Shown piece by piece: positions 6,690 through 15,902 of a DNA stretch of 64,000 bases. The stretch covers positions 3,875,818 through 3,939,817 of the forward strand of contig NZ_CP010803.1 of the NCBI RefSeq assembly GCF_000960975.1, written 5' to 3'. The notes below the pieces were generated by a model. It did no database searches, was not told the DNA's origin, and saw only the letters and a program-made list of their open reading frames with translations. Source of the DNA: Martelella endophytica (GTDB lineage Bacteria; Pseudomonadota; Alphaproteobacteria; Rhizobiales; Rhizobiaceae). The position numbers were made by a program, and so were the translations under genes. How positions within the stretch are numbered: the first letter of the stretch is position 1; each line of letters opens with the position of its first letter.

Positions 6690-7742
6690 TTACTGCTCGG
6701 CGACCTTGCGGGCCGCGTCGAGCCAGCCGTCGACGGTTTCGCGGTTGGCGGCGATCCAGTCGGCGGCCTGCTGCTTCAGATCTTCCGGCGTGTCGGCACC
6801 ATTCTTCATCGCGGCATTCTGCTTGTAGATGAAGCTGATCGGCAGCGATGCCTCCTCGATGAGCTTTGCGGCCACCGGATTTTCATCCAGGAAGTCGTTG
6901 TTGCCGACGATGCGGATGTCGTTGACAGGCCAGCCCAGCGTGCAGGGATTGGCCACGCAACCTTCGATGTCTTCGACCGTCGCGGTATCTGCCATGGCCT
7001 GCTGGTCTTCCGGCAATTTGACGTCGGGCGTCTCGATCCAGACAACATCCTCGCCGGGCTTCAGCTCGTTGACCGTCCAGTTCGGTGTCCAGGTGTAGAA
7101 CAGGATCGGCTCGCCGTTCGAATAGGCCGCAATCGCATCCGCCATGGCGGCCGAGTAGCCGGCGTTGATGACGTTGATGTCGTCATGCAATTCGAAGGCA
7201 TCCATCTGATAGGAAATCGTCAGCTCGCAGCCCCAGCCGGGCGGGCAGCCGACCATATCGGCCTTGCCGTCGCCATTGCGGTCGAAGGCCTGCTTGACCT
7301 CGTCGCGGCGGAAATCGTCCAGCGTCTTGATGCCGTACTTGTCGGCCGATGCCTTGTCCACCAGATAACCCTGCAGCGCGCCCTGCTTGACCACATAGCC
7401 AATCGGTCGCGCGTTGAAGCCCGGCTGTTCCAGGTAGACATTGTGGAGCGGCAGCCAGCCGTCATAGTAGAGGTCGGCGCTGCCCTGGGAGACGGCCTGA
7501 TAGCTGAGCGGCACATTGCTGTCGAGCGGATCCTCGACATTGTAGCCAAGCTCGCCGAGGAGCTCGGAATAGACCGCGGTGATGATGTAGCCAGTATCAT
7601 CGTTCGCCTGGGCGAACCTGACGTCGACACCTTCGCCCGGCTGCTCCGATTGGGCTGAGGCGCCGTGAGCCCCTGCAAGGGCAATGGAGAGGGCCAGCAA
7701 TCCGCCGGCGAACACATTCTGTTTCTTTTTGAAAATAACCAA
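6690..7742 (-). CDS. proX: Glycine betaine/proline-betaine ABC binding protein (ProX-type)
   Basis: A 350-aa periplasmic protein. Residues 1-30 form a signal peptide (FKKKQ, hydrophobic core, cleavage near ASAQ). The mature protein follows E. coli ProX: VRFAQANDDTGYIITAVYSE at the start, DLYYDGWLPLH in the ligand region, and CPPGWGCE, which corresponds to the ProX disulfide loop. A second cysteine pair, CVANPC, is present further on. It should bind quaternary ammonium osmoprotectants for uptake. No ProV or ProW gene lies nearby, so it is an orphan that must use a transporter encoded elsewhere. Translation appears to start at TTG (7742) behind GAGGAAAG; no better-placed ATG exists before the signal peptide. 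Confidence 0.92.
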   Translation of the reverse strand: MVIFKKKQNVFAGGLLALSIALAGAHGASAQSEQPGEGVDVRFAQANDDTGYIITAVYSELLGELGYNVEDPLDSNVPLSYQAVSQGSADLYYDGWLPLHNVYLEQPGFNARPIGYVVKQGALQGYLVDKASADKYGIKTLDDFRRDEVKQAFDRNGDGKADMVGCPPGWGCELTISYQMDAFELHDDINVINAGYSAAMADAIAAYSNGEPILFYTWTPNWTVNELKPGEDVVWIETPDVKLPEDQQAMADTATVEDIEGCVANPCTLGWPVNDIRIVGNNDFLDENPVAAKLIEEASLPISFIYKQNAAMKNGADTPEDLKQQAADWIAANRETVDGWLDAARKVAEQ

Positions 7743-7786
7743 ACTTTCCTCTTTGTCTCAATCCGTTTGCAAAAGCGGCAGGCCGG

Positions 7787-7798
7787 GCGACATGTCGC
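7787..7798. promoter_or_regulatory. 12-bp perfect palindrome upstream of proX
   Basis: GCGACATGTCGC is a perfect 12-bp palindrome 45 bases before the proX TTG start, well placed for an operator. It matches no regulator site I can name. The remainder of 7743-7924 shows no gene. Confidence 0.3.
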
Positions 7799-7910
7799 AA
7801 TCCGACCAATAAATGCCGCAGATGCTGTACCTACGACATAGCCAATGCGTGCATCAACAGCACGAGACAGCTAGAGGATGTGAATTGCTGCCGGCCGCGC
7901 CGAGCCGAAA

Positions 7911-7926
7911 GAGCGCCGTGGCGCTC
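7911..7926 (-). terminator. Possible weak terminator at the end of the sugar operon
   Basis: GAGCGCC-AC-GGCGCTC read on the minus strand forms a 7-bp stem with a minimal loop, followed by TTTC. It overlaps the stop codon of the PfkB gene. The short T run makes it a weak candidate. Confidence 0.35.
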
Positions 7927-8818
7927 AGCCCACCTGGCGCACGGCGCCGCCCGCGGTCTGGACCGCGCGGCTGCCAGCGCGAATGGCGGCGGCAAGCGAG
8001 GCTGCGGGATCGGCACCTTCGAGCCAGCCATCGACGAAACCGGCATTGAAGGCATCGCCGGCGCCAGTGGTATCGACAACGGGAACCGGTTCGGCCTCCT
8101 GGCGGAGGCGCTCGCCGCCGCACAGTGCAAAGGCGCCCTCGCCGCCCGCCTTGATCACGACGTTCGGGAAATGGGCGCCAAGCGCTGCAAGCATGGCGGC
8201 GGGATCGCTCTCGCCGGTGATCTCGCGGGCCTCTTCGAGATTGGGCAGAAAGAGGTCGATGCCGCGACTGTTTGCAACAAGCGCAGGATCGCCGATCAGC
8301 GCATCGTCCCAGCTCGGATCGAGCGACACCGAAAGGCCGGCCGCCTTGGCGCGGGAGACGAGATCCGGCATCTCCGCCAGCGTTGCATATTCGGCGATGT
8401 GGAGGTGGCGCGCGTGGGACCAGGAAAGTGCCGCTTCCAGTGTCGCGGGCTCGGCCGGGCCGGCCCGTCGTGTCAGGAAGGCACGCTCCGAACCGATCAC
8501 GGAAGCGACGGTGAGCTGCGGGCCAGCGTCTTCCGCGCGCTCAAGAAAGGAAAGGTCGATGCCGCTCTCGGCGAGCTGGCCTTCGATTGCAACGGAGAGC
8601 GCATCGTGGCCGAGGCGGCCGACCAGTGCCGCCGGCCGGCCGACATCGACGAAATGCGCCGCCGAGATGAAGGCACCGCCGCCGGCCGCGATCGTCAGCG
8701 CATCGGCGAAGACCTCGCGACCCAGCACCGGCATGCGATCAAGCCCGGTAAAAATCAGGTCGCAGTAAATCCGGCCGACGCAGAGCACGGCCGACCTTTC
8801 CTCATGCTTCATGGTCAT
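7925..8818 (-). CDS. PfkB-family carbohydrate kinase
   Basis: A 297-aa ribokinase/PfkB-fold kinase. The N-terminal AAGGGAFISAAHF region is the glycine-rich PfkB signature 1 area that binds sugar. PVVDTTGAGDAFNAGF near residue 250 is signature 2, with the anion-hole GAGD and catalytic Asp. It should phosphorylate a sugar or sugar-like product with ATP in the cytoplasm. It is the last gene of the sugar transporter operon and starts with an ATGA overlap on the ATPase stop. This suggests that it acts on the imported compound or its processed product. The specific substrate cannot be read from the sequence. Confidence 0.9.
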   Translation of the reverse strand: MTMKHEERSAVLCVGRIYCDLIFTGLDRMPVLGREVFADALTIAAGGGAFISAAHFVDVGRPAALVGRLGHDALSVAIEGQLAESGIDLSFLERAEDAGPQLTVASVIGSERAFLTRRAGPAEPATLEAALSWSHARHLHIAEYATLAEMPDLVSRAKAAGLSVSLDPSWDDALIGDPALVANSRGIDLFLPNLEEAREITGESDPAAMLAALGAHFPNVVIKAGGEGAFALCGGERLRQEAEPVPVVDTTGAGDAFNAGFVDGWLEGADPAASLAAAIRAGSRAVQTAGGAVRQVG

Positions 8819-9852
8819 TTGCGGCCCAGGCTCTTTTCGGTCTTGGCGTCGAAGAGGTAAAGCTTGCCGGGCGGCACGGTGCAGGTGACGGTGGCACCGA
8901 CGGGCGGCATCACAGTGCCCGGCGAAGTCGCGATCACGTTTTCACCGGCAACGGTGAGATGCACCATGGTTTCGGGTCCAAGCGGCTCGACCGCCTCCAC
9001 CACGCCCTCAAGCGTGAGGATGGCGTCGGCGGGCACGTCTCCGTCGACCGCCGCGGCCAGATCGTGCGGACGGATGCCGACCAGAACATCGGCGCCGAGG
9101 TCGCTCTTGCCGAGCTTTGCAGCGGGCAGCATGTTCATCGACGGCGAGCCGATGAAGCGGGCTGTGAAGACATCGGCTGGATGCTCGTAGAGGTCCACCG
9201 GCGTGCCGGTCTGCAGGATATTGCCGTCCTTCATCACAACAATGCGGTCGGCCATGGTCATGGCCTCGATCTGGTCGTGGGTGACATAGACCGTCGTCGT
9301 CTTAAGCTCCTGATGCAACTTCTTGATTTCAATACGCATCTGGGCGCGAAGCTGGGCATCGAGATTGGAGAGCGGTTCATCGAACAGGAAGGCCGACGGG
9401 TTGCGCACCATCGCGCGACCGATCGCAACGCGCTGGCGCTGGCCGCCGGAAAGGGCCGCCGGCCGTCGCTCCAGATACTCCGTCAGGCCGAGAATGCGTG
9501 CGGCATCATCGATGCGCGCATTCTTCTCCTCCTTCGAGAGTTTGGATGTGTAGAGCCCGAAGCCGATGTTCTGCCGCACCGTCATATGCGGATAGATCGC
9601 GTAGTTCTGGAACACCATGGCAATGTTGCGGGCCTTCGGCGCCCGCTCATTGACGACATCGCCCCCGATCTTCAGCGTGCCACCGGAGATCTCCTCGAGG
9701 CCCGCGATCATACGGAGCGTGGTCGACTTGCCGCAGCCGGAGGGGCCGACGAAGACGACGAACTCGCCATCCTCGATTTCAAGGTCGATCCCGTGAACGG
9801 CTTCGACCTTGTCGTAGCGCTTCACCAGTTTCTCCAAAGCAATTGAAGCCAT
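8815..9852 (-). CDS. MalK/UgpC-type sugar ABC transporter ATPase
   Basis: A 345-aa ATPase of the carbohydrate uptake 1 (CUT1) family. Walker A is GPSGCGKST (about residue 37), the signature is LSGGQRQRVAIGRAMV, Walker B is FLFDEPLSNLDA, and the H-loop is VTHDQIEAMTMAD. The C-terminal TOBE/OB regulatory domain contains VGIRPHDL. It energises the two permeases encoded upstream in the same operon. Its ATG shares one base with the stop codon of the lyase-like gene, and its stop overlaps the kinase start. Confidence 0.95.
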   Translation of the reverse strand: MASIALEKLVKRYDKVEAVHGIDLEIEDGEFVVFVGPSGCGKSTTLRMIAGLEEISGGTLKIGGDVVNERAPKARNIAMVFQNYAIYPHMTVRQNIGFGLYTSKLSKEEKNARIDDAARILGLTEYLERRPAALSGGQRQRVAIGRAMVRNPSAFLFDEPLSNLDAQLRAQMRIEIKKLHQELKTTTVYVTHDQIEAMTMADRIVVMKDGNILQTGTPVDLYEHPADVFTARFIGSPSMNMLPAAKLGKSDLGADVLVGIRPHDLAAAVDGDVPADAILTLEGVVEAVEPLGPETMVHLTVAGENVIATSPGTVMPPVGATVTCTVPPGKLYLFDAKTEKSLGRK

Positions 9853-11360
9853 TATGCTTTTCCTCTCAACCGGTTGAAACGTTCATTGCGTATTCTGGTT
9901 GCGTCAGTCAGATGCGCGGCCTGCTTTCCGGCCGCACCGCGAAAGCCTTCCAGTGTCTCGCGATAGCCGGCGATGGCATTGCCCAGCGGCTCCTCCGCCG
10001 GGCCGCCATAGCGGGCGCGCACACGGACAAAGTATTCGGGCGAAACGATCTCGCGGAAGGCGGCCTCGTCCAGCGTGCTCTCGCGGCCGGCATGGGCGGC
10101 GAAGGCCTTGCGGAAGGTGCCAAAGCCATCGCTTGCCAGCGCGCCGCCGGCGGCCACCACAGCGCGGGCGACATCGGCTGCGATCTCGTGTGCCTGGCGA
10201 AAGGAAAGCTGCTCCCGCCGCACCAGCGAATCCGCAAGCTCGGTGATGGTGATGCATGAACGGTCGAGATTGGCGGCAACCCGCTCGCCGTTGATGCTGA
10301 CGGCGGCAATCAGACTCGCCATCAGATCGAGCACGCGGTAGCCGGCATCGAAGGCCTGATAGCCCATGGCCTGGGTCTCGCCTTCGCTGTCATTCATGTC
10401 GGTGAACGGCGTGTTGTGCATGATCGTCAGCACGGTCTGCGCCCGGCCCACCGTCTGGCTGGCCAGATGCCGCATATGCTCGATCGGCACCGGGTTGCGC
10501 TTCTGCGGCATGATCGAGGAGATCTGCACCAGCGCGTTCGGCACATAGAGCTGGCCGACCTCGAAGCTGGTCCAGACCTGAAAGTCCTGGATCAGGCGAC
10601 CGAGATGCAGAAAGAGAAGCTCCAGCGCCGAATATGTGCCGGTGATGTAGTCGACGGCGGCGATGCAGCTATAGGAATTCTGCAGCGGCGCCGAGAAGCC
10701 GAGCAGTTCCGCCATCAGGTGCCGGTCGATGGGAAAGCCGGACGTGGTGATCGCGGCAGCGCCCATCGGCGACAGGTCGACGGTCTTGCGGGCTTCGAAG
10801 AGCCGGGCGATATCGCGCGACAGGACCTCGATCGCGGCAGAAAGGTAATGACCGAAGGTCGTCGGCTGGGCCGGCTGGCCGTGGGTATAGGCGACGATCA
10901 GCGTTGCCTTTTCGCGCTCGGCTGTATCGATCATCGCGGCAAGCAGCGCGGTGGCCTTTTCGATGGCCACGTCGATATGGGCACGCAGGCCGAGCTTGAA
11001 CAGCGTGTGATCGATATCGTTGCGCGAGCGGGCGGTGTGCAGCCTGCCGCCGAGATCGGGCCCGAGCCGGGCTTTCAGTTCCTTCTCGATCAGGAAGAAG
11101 AAATCCTCGACCTCACCGGTATATTCGAGCGCTGCCGGGTCGACTTCGGCATCGATGGCGGCCAGCGCCTCGGCGATCTTTCCGGCCTGGTCGGCGGTCA
11201 GGATGCCGGTCTCGTGGAGCATGACGAGGTGGGCGCGATCGATCGCCTTGAAGCCCTCGGCGAAGTGCATTTTTGCCTCGTCGAACAAAGGCTTGAGAAC
11301 GGTTTCCTTGTAAACAGGATCAGGGAATTTTGTGGTGTCGTTCTGTGCTGGATTATGCAT
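9852..11360 (-). CDS. Argininosuccinate lyase-like enzyme of a sugar ABC operon
   Basis: A 502-aa member of the aspartase/fumarase/argininosuccinate lyase superfamily. It has the ArgH-like TARSRNDI motif (about residue 108), YTHGQPAQPTTFGHYL for the second conserved region, and SSIMPQKRNP for the superfamily signature with its catalytic Ser loop. True ArgH reads MPQKKNPD; here KRNPVPIEHMR is closer to the adenylosuccinate lyase/CMLE style. At 502 aa it is longer than typical ArgH (about 460). It lies inside a sugar uptake operon, not beside argG. A catabolic elimination reaction, such as cleaving a succinyl/malyl or amidino conjugate with release of a fumarate-like product, is more likely than arginine synthesis. 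That reaction is inference; the superfamily call is firm. Confidence 0.8.
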   Translation of the reverse strand: MHNPAQNDTTKFPDPVYKETVLKPLFDEAKMHFAEGFKAIDRAHLVMLHETGILTADQAGKIAEALAAIDAEVDPAALEYTGEVEDFFFLIEKELKARLGPDLGGRLHTARSRNDIDHTLFKLGLRAHIDVAIEKATALLAAMIDTAEREKATLIVAYTHGQPAQPTTFGHYLSAAIEVLSRDIARLFEARKTVDLSPMGAAAITTSGFPIDRHLMAELLGFSAPLQNSYSCIAAVDYITGTYSALELLFLHLGRLIQDFQVWTSFEVGQLYVPNALVQISSIMPQKRNPVPIEHMRHLASQTVGRAQTVLTIMHNTPFTDMNDSEGETQAMGYQAFDAGYRVLDLMASLIAAVSINGERVAANLDRSCITITELADSLVRREQLSFRQAHEIAADVARAVVAAGGALASDGFGTFRKAFAAHAGRESTLDEAAFREIVSPEYFVRVRARYGGPAEEPLGNAIAGYRETLEGFRGAAGKQAAHLTDATRIRNERFNRLRGKA

Positions 11361-11363
11361 GAT

Positions 11364-12221
11364 CTATCCCTTGACGCCGGCAAGCATGACGCCGCGCACG
11401 ATGTAGCGCTGGAAGATGAGGAAGACGAGAAGCGTCGGTATGGTGGCAAGTGCCGCACCGGTCATGATCATCTCCCATTCGATCTGCGCCTCGACGGCAA
11501 ACGACGAGAGCCCCACCGGCAGCGTGTAGAGTTCGCTCGAGGTGGTGACGATCAGCGGCCAGAAGAAGGCGGTCCAGTTGCCGAGGAAGGTGAAGATCGC
11601 GAGTGCGGAGATGGCGGGCGCGACCAGCGGCATGGCGATCCGCCACCAGATGACGAATTCGTTCATGCCGTCGATGCGAGCGGCCTCCATGAAATCGTCC
11701 GGCACGCCCTCGAAGAACTGGCGCATCAGGAAGGTGCCGAAGCCGGTCATCATGCCCGGGAACATGATGCCCCAATAGCTGTCGAGCCAGCCGAAATTCG
11801 CCGACATCAGATACCACGGAATGACCAGCATCTCGGTCGGGATCATCAGCGTCGAGAGGATGGCGAGGAAGATGAAGCGGCGGCCGCGGAAGCGGAATTT
11901 GGCGAGCGTATAGCCGACGAGACTGTCGAAGAACACGTTCGAGCAGGTGACGATGGTGGCGACCAGCAGCGAGTTGAAGAACCAGCGGGCGAAGCCGGAA
12001 GAGGTCAGCACCTCGATATAGTTGGAAAACGTCGGATCCTGCGGGATCAGTCGCAGGTCGTAAACCTGACTTCCGGGCTTCAGCGACGTCGAGAACATGA
12101 AGAGCAGCGGCGTGATCATCACGATGCCGCCGATCAAGAGCAGCGTCCACATCAGTACATAGCCGGGGCGGACCTTCGGGCGGTAGCGGGAGACCGCCTC
12201 GTTGCGGGTAAGATCGGTCAT
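11364..12221 (-). CDS. Sugar ABC transporter permease, MalG type
   Basis: A 285-aa inner-membrane protein with six predicted helices. The cytoplasmic EAA loop reads FMEAARIDGMNEFVIWWRIAMPL (family motif EAAxxDGAxxxxxxxxixlPl), which docks on the ATPase. The short N-terminus and the C-terminal RYIVRGVMLAGVKG are typical of the MalG/UgpE subfamily. The ATG at 12221 overlaps the stop of the partner permease. It forms the translocation channel with that partner. Confidence 0.94.
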   Translation of the reverse strand: MTDLTRNEAVSRYRPKVRPGYVLMWTLLLIGGIVMITPLLFMFSTSLKPGSQVYDLRLIPQDPTFSNYIEVLTSSGFARWFFNSLLVATIVTCSNVFFDSLVGYTLAKFRFRGRRFIFLAILSTLMIPTEMLVIPWYLMSANFGWLDSYWGIMFPGMMTGFGTFLMRQFFEGVPDDFMEAARIDGMNEFVIWWRIAMPLVAPAISALAIFTFLGNWTAFFWPLIVTTSSELYTLPVGLSSFAVEAQIEWEMIMTGAALATIPTLLVFLIFQRYIVRGVMLAGVKG

Positions 12222-13174
12222 GACTTGTCCCTCAGGATCCAGAGCTGCAGGAGCGAGATGACCAGCAGGATGAGGAAGAGAACCACGGTCTGCGCCGCCG
12301 CATAGCCCATCTGGTAAGACGAGAAGGCGGACTGGTAAATCATCAGCACCAGCGGCTTGGTCGAGCCGAGCGGGCCGCCGGGATCGTTGGTGGTCATGTT
12401 GTAGACCTGGTCGAAGATCCGGAGGAACCCGATCGACGACAGCACGACGAGAAAGACGGTGGTCGGCTTCAGAAGCGGCAGTGTGATCTTGCGCAGGATC
12501 GCCCATTCGCCGAGGCCGTCGATGCGGGCGGCTTCATAGAATGTCGTCGGTATGGCGCGAAGACCGGCCATGAAGATGATGATCTGGAAACCGAGCCCGG
12601 CCCAGATCGCCGTCACCATGATCGATGGCAGCGCCTGCGAGGTCGAGCGCAGGAAGGGCTGCTGCGGCAGGCCGAGCGTCGACAGAAGGTCGTTGATGAC
12701 ACCGATCGGCGCGGGCTGGTAGAACCAGCGCCACACCCAGGCCATGGCCGCCGCCGTCGTCAGGAACGGCATGAAATAGAGCGCGCGGATGAAACCGTGG
12801 CCGAAGCGCACGCGGTCGAGGAAATAGGCGATGGTGAAGGATAGCACCAGCGAGATGGGCGTGCCGAAGACCAGATATGCAAAGGTGTTCTTGAACACCT
12901 TCCAGAAGTCCGGATCGGCAAACAGCTTCTGATAATTTGCAAAGCCGATGAATTTCGGCGGCTTCATCAGGTTCCAGTCCGTCAGCGACAGCCGGAAGGC
13001 ATCGAGCGTCGGATAGAAACGGATGACGCTGTAAAACAGCACCGGAAGCGCCAGAAAGGTCCAGACCCAGATGAGGCGCTTGGTCTTCATCGAGAAGCGG
13101 TCGAAAAAGCCGCCGCCTTCGGGGCGGCCGGTCGCCGCCCCTGTCGTTGTTTGAACGGGCATGAGCCGGCTCAC
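12218..13174 (-). CDS. Sugar ABC transporter permease, MalF/UgpA type
   Basis: A 318-aa inner-membrane protein with a cytoplasmic N-terminal tail (about 30 residues) and six helices. The EAA loop is FYEAARIDGLGEWAILRKITLPLL (about residues 222-245). The FIGFANYQKLFADPDFW segment after the first helix is common in CUT1 permeases. Its ATG overlaps the binding-protein stop codon (ATGA at 13171-13174), consistent with one transcript. Confidence 0.94.
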   Translation of the reverse strand: MSRLMPVQTTTGAATGRPEGGGFFDRFSMKTKRLIWVWTFLALPVLFYSVIRFYPTLDAFRLSLTDWNLMKPPKFIGFANYQKLFADPDFWKVFKNTFAYLVFGTPISLVLSFTIAYFLDRVRFGHGFIRALYFMPFLTTAAAMAWVWRWFYQPAPIGVINDLLSTLGLPQQPFLRSTSQALPSIMVTAIWAGLGFQIIIFMAGLRAIPTTFYEAARIDGLGEWAILRKITLPLLKPTTVFLVVLSSIGFLRIFDQVYNMTTNDPGGPLGSTKPLVLMIYQSAFSSYQMGYAAAQTVVLFLILLVISLLQLWILRDKS

Positions 13175-14421
13175 ATCGCTTCGTCGATAATGGTCTGCTC
13201 TTCTTCGGCCGCTTCCTTGATGCTGTCGGCAGGCGACTGGCCGTCAAGCAGCACACGGTTCGCCATGTCGATGGCGACCTGACGCTGTGCCGATTCATCG
13301 ACAAACAGCGTGGTATGGGCGTAGTCGAGGCCCTTCAGGAACGGTCCGTAGATCGGGTTGGAAACGTTCTCGTCGGTCAGCGCCACCTCACGCTTGGCCG
13401 GCAGCTCGCCGACAACCTCCAGCCAGACTTCCATGGCTTCAGGCGAGGTCAGATAGGTCAGGAACTTTTCGGCGGCCTCAAGCTTCTCGCCCTCCACCTT
13501 GGCACCGATGCCATTGGCGAAGTAGCTCGAATAGTTCGAGCGCATGCCGTCGGCATTCGCCGGCAATTCGGTCACGCCCCAGTCGAAGTCGGTGATCTGG
13601 CCGAAGGAACCGAGACGGAAGGTGCCATCGATGGTCATGCCGGCGCGGCCGCCCTTGAAGGCCGCCTGGGCCTCATCCATGAAGCCCGCCTGCCCGACCT
13701 TTTCCTCAAGCTGCAGGTTGGTATAGAATTCCAGGGCTTCCGTGCCCTCCGGGCTGTCATAGGTCACCTTGCGGTAATCGTCCGTGTAGGGAACGCCGCC
13801 GAACTGGCGCACCAGCACTTCGCGCCACCACTGGTGATCCTGGCCGCCCATGTCGAGCGTCATGCCTTCGGTGGTGATGTTGCCGGCGTCGTCATGCTTG
13901 GCAATCGCCTTGGCGGCGGCAACCATGTCGTCCAGTGTCTGCGGCGGGCTATTCGGATCGAGGCCGTTCTCCTCGAACAGCTTCTTGTTGTAGAACAGCG
14001 CCAGCGAGCGCACCGCCGTCGGCAGGCCGTAATACTCGCCGTCGCGCTTCATCGCGGTCACGATCGGGAAGAACTCGCTTTCGATCGCATCATGCGGAAA
14101 GGCATCCTGCGGAAGCGGCTGCAGCAGGTTGCCGGCAACGAACTTGTCGAGCCAGCCATAGAAGAGCTGCATGACATCCGGGCCCTTGCCGGCCATGTTG
14201 GCGGCGACGATACGGGTCTGGTAGTCGGCATAGGGGAAGGTCGTCTGCTTGACGGTGATATCTGGATTGGCTTCCTCGAACTTCTCGATCAGCTGATCCA
14301 TCGCGTTGACGCGCGTCTCGTAGATATACTGCCAGTATTCGATCTCGACCGCATTGGCCGAACCGACGGAAAAAAGGCTGATACCGGACATCAGCCCGGC
14401 GAGCAAAAGTGCCTTGCGCAT
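13171..14421 (-). CDS. Sugar ABC transporter extracellular binding protein
   Basis: A 416-aa family 1 solute-binding protein. Residues 1-24 are a Sec signal peptide ending near SANA. The mature protein begins EIEYWQYIYE, the usual first strand of CUT1 binding proteins, and contains NPDITVKQTTFPYADYQTRI and GKGPDVMQLFYGW. It is the first gene of a six-gene minus-strand operon. The ATG at 14421 is chosen because GGAGAG lies at the right distance and the signal peptide begins there; an 11-codon extension is possible but unsupported. The ligand is unknown. The operon enzymes argue for a modified or N-substituted sugar. Confidence 0.93.
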   Translation of the reverse strand: MRKALLLAGLMSGISLFSVGSANAVEIEYWQYIYETRVNAMDQLIEKFEEANPDITVKQTTFPYADYQTRIVAANMAGKGPDVMQLFYGWLDKFVAGNLLQPLPQDAFPHDAIESEFFPIVTAMKRDGEYYGLPTAVRSLALFYNKKLFEENGLDPNSPPQTLDDMVAAAKAIAKHDDAGNITTEGMTLDMGGQDHQWWREVLVRQFGGVPYTDDYRKVTYDSPEGTEALEFYTNLQLEEKVGQAGFMDEAQAAFKGGRAGMTIDGTFRLGSFGQITDFDWGVTELPANADGMRSNYSSYFANGIGAKVEGEKLEAAEKFLTYLTSPEAMEVWLEVVGELPAKREVALTDENVSNPIYGPFLKGLDYAHTTLFVDESAQRQVAIDMANRVLLDGQSPADSIKEAAEEEQTIIDEAM

Positions 14422-14588
14422 TGAAATCTCTCCACTTCCCTTGACGATCACCATGGACCTTCAGGGCTTTTGTTCCCGAAAAGCCGTCACCCCTCTCAGG
14501 TTGCGGCCTGCTCAGCGCCCGCTTTTACAGTGCGCCTGGGCGCCATTGCCGGCACCTCTCCTTTACGGTCGCGTGACATCAGGGTTTT

Positions 14589-14624
14589 GTCAATAAGATA
14601 ATCTACTTGAATTAATATATTGAC
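14589..14624. promoter_or_regulatory. Inverted repeat in ROK / sugar operon divergent promoter region
   Basis: GTCAATA (14589-14595) and TATTGAC (14618-14624) are perfect 7-bp inverted arms separated by 22 AT-rich bases. They lie between the divergent binding-protein and ROK genes. TTGTCA and TTGACG within the arms could serve as -35 boxes in either direction. This is the natural place for the ROK operator and the two start sites; exact promoters are not resolved. Confidence 0.5.
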
Positions 14625-14671
14625 GTTAGAAAGGTCGCGCATCAGACTGAGGCCATAAGAGAGCGGAACGC

Positions 14672-15883
14672 ATGAACGAAAAGACGCGCGGACAGTTCGC
14701 CATCGGCAACAATCCGGAACGCAACAGGGAACACAATCGCCGGGTCGTGCTCGACATCGTGCGTCAGCACGGCATGCTCGGCCGCATGGAGATCGCGCGC
14801 CAGACACAGCTGACGGCGCAGGCGGTTGCCAATATCGTCGATGATCTCGTCGGCTCCGGTCTCCTGATCAGCACCGGCAGGCGCCGTTCCGGCCGCGGCC
14901 AGCCGCCGATCCAGTTTGCCGTCAATCCCGAAGGCGCCGCCACCATCGGCGTTGAGATCGCCACCGACCAGATGGTCGTCACCGTGCTCGATCTGACCGG
15001 CGTGCTCCGCTACAAGCGCATCATACCGCTCACCGATCTGACACCCGAACGCTGCCTGCCCGTCTTTGCCCTGGAAGTGGAGCGCGCCCGCAAGTCCTTC
15101 GATGCGCCGCTTCTCGGCGTCGGCGTCGTCATGCCCGGCCCGTTCGGCATCGAAGGCATGAGCTTCGTCGGCCCGACGACGCTTCCCGGCTGGAGCGGCA
15201 TTGATGTGAAGGCGGCACTGACGGAGGCCTGCGGCATCGAGGTCGCGCTTGAAAACGATGCAGCGGCCGCCGCCGTCGCCGAGCGGCTATTCGGCGCAGG
15301 CCATTCGATCGCGCACTTCTGCATGCTCTATTTCGGCACCGGCATCGGGCTGGGCATGATCCAGGACGGCGCGCCTTATCGCGGCGCCTTCGGCAATGCC
15401 GGCGAGATCGGCCATGTGCCGGTCGTGCCCTCCGGCCGTCTCTGCCCGTGTGGTCAGCGCGGCTGTCTCGAGCGCTATGCCTCGCTGCATGCACTGCACG
15501 AGAAATTCGATCAAAGTGGTAGAGAATGGCCACAGGCTTATGAAATCGAAAAGCTTTTCCAATCCGGAGACACGGTCGTTGAAGCCTGGGTCGATGAGGC
15601 AGCGGCGCATCTTTCAACCGTAGTCGGCTTGCTCGAAAACATCTTCGATCCGGAAACAATCATCTTCAGCGGCGCGTTTTCGGACGCCATCATGGATGCC
15701 GTCATCGCCCGCATGCCCGCGCTGCCGCCCTCTGTCGCTGCCCGCGCCGAGCGCGCCCTGCCGCGTGTGATGCGCGGTCAGACGGGACAGTATACGGCCG
15801 CCCTGGGCGCCGCCGCCCTGCCGCTCTTCGAAATCCTGACGCCAAAGCTCGAAACATCGCCACCCGATCAGCAGGTGGCCTGA
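14672..15883 (+). CDS. ROK-family transcriptional regulator
   Basis: A 403-aa NagC/Mlc-type protein. Residues about 25-75 are a winged helix-turn-helix (HGMLGRMEIARQTQLTAQAVANIV). A ROK sugar-kinase-like domain follows, with GVGVVMPGPFG, ALENDAAAAAVAE and GTGIGLGMI. The zinc-binding signature CPCGQRGCLE near residue 258 is intact. It is transcribed away from the sugar ABC operon and immediately precedes the deacetylase gene. It is most likely the local repressor, released by the imported sugar or its phosphate (inference from family and position). Confidence 0.93.
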   Translation: MNEKTRGQFAIGNNPERNREHNRRVVLDIVRQHGMLGRMEIARQTQLTAQAVANIVDDLVGSGLLISTGRRRSGRGQPPIQFAVNPEGAATIGVEIATDQMVVTVLDLTGVLRYKRIIPLTDLTPERCLPVFALEVERARKSFDAPLLGVGVVMPGPFGIEGMSFVGPTTLPGWSGIDVKAALTEACGIEVALENDAAAAAVAERLFGAGHSIAHFCMLYFGTGIGLGMIQDGAPYRGAFGNAGEIGHVPVVPSGRLCPCGQRGCLERYASLHALHEKFDQSGREWPQAYEIEKLFQSGDTVVEAWVDEAAAHLSTVVGLLENIFDPETIIFSGAFSDAIMDAVIARMPALPPSVAARAERALPRVMRGQTGQYTAALGAAALPLFEILTPKLETSPPDQQVA

Positions 15884-15902
15884 AACACCAACGGGGACCA
15901 AA

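Noticed and set aside
10416..12305. A 629-codon plus-strand open frame opposite the lyase and permease genes
   Set aside because: Arg/Gln/Asp/Gly-biased composition typical of antisense GC-rich frames; the minus-strand genes are clear.
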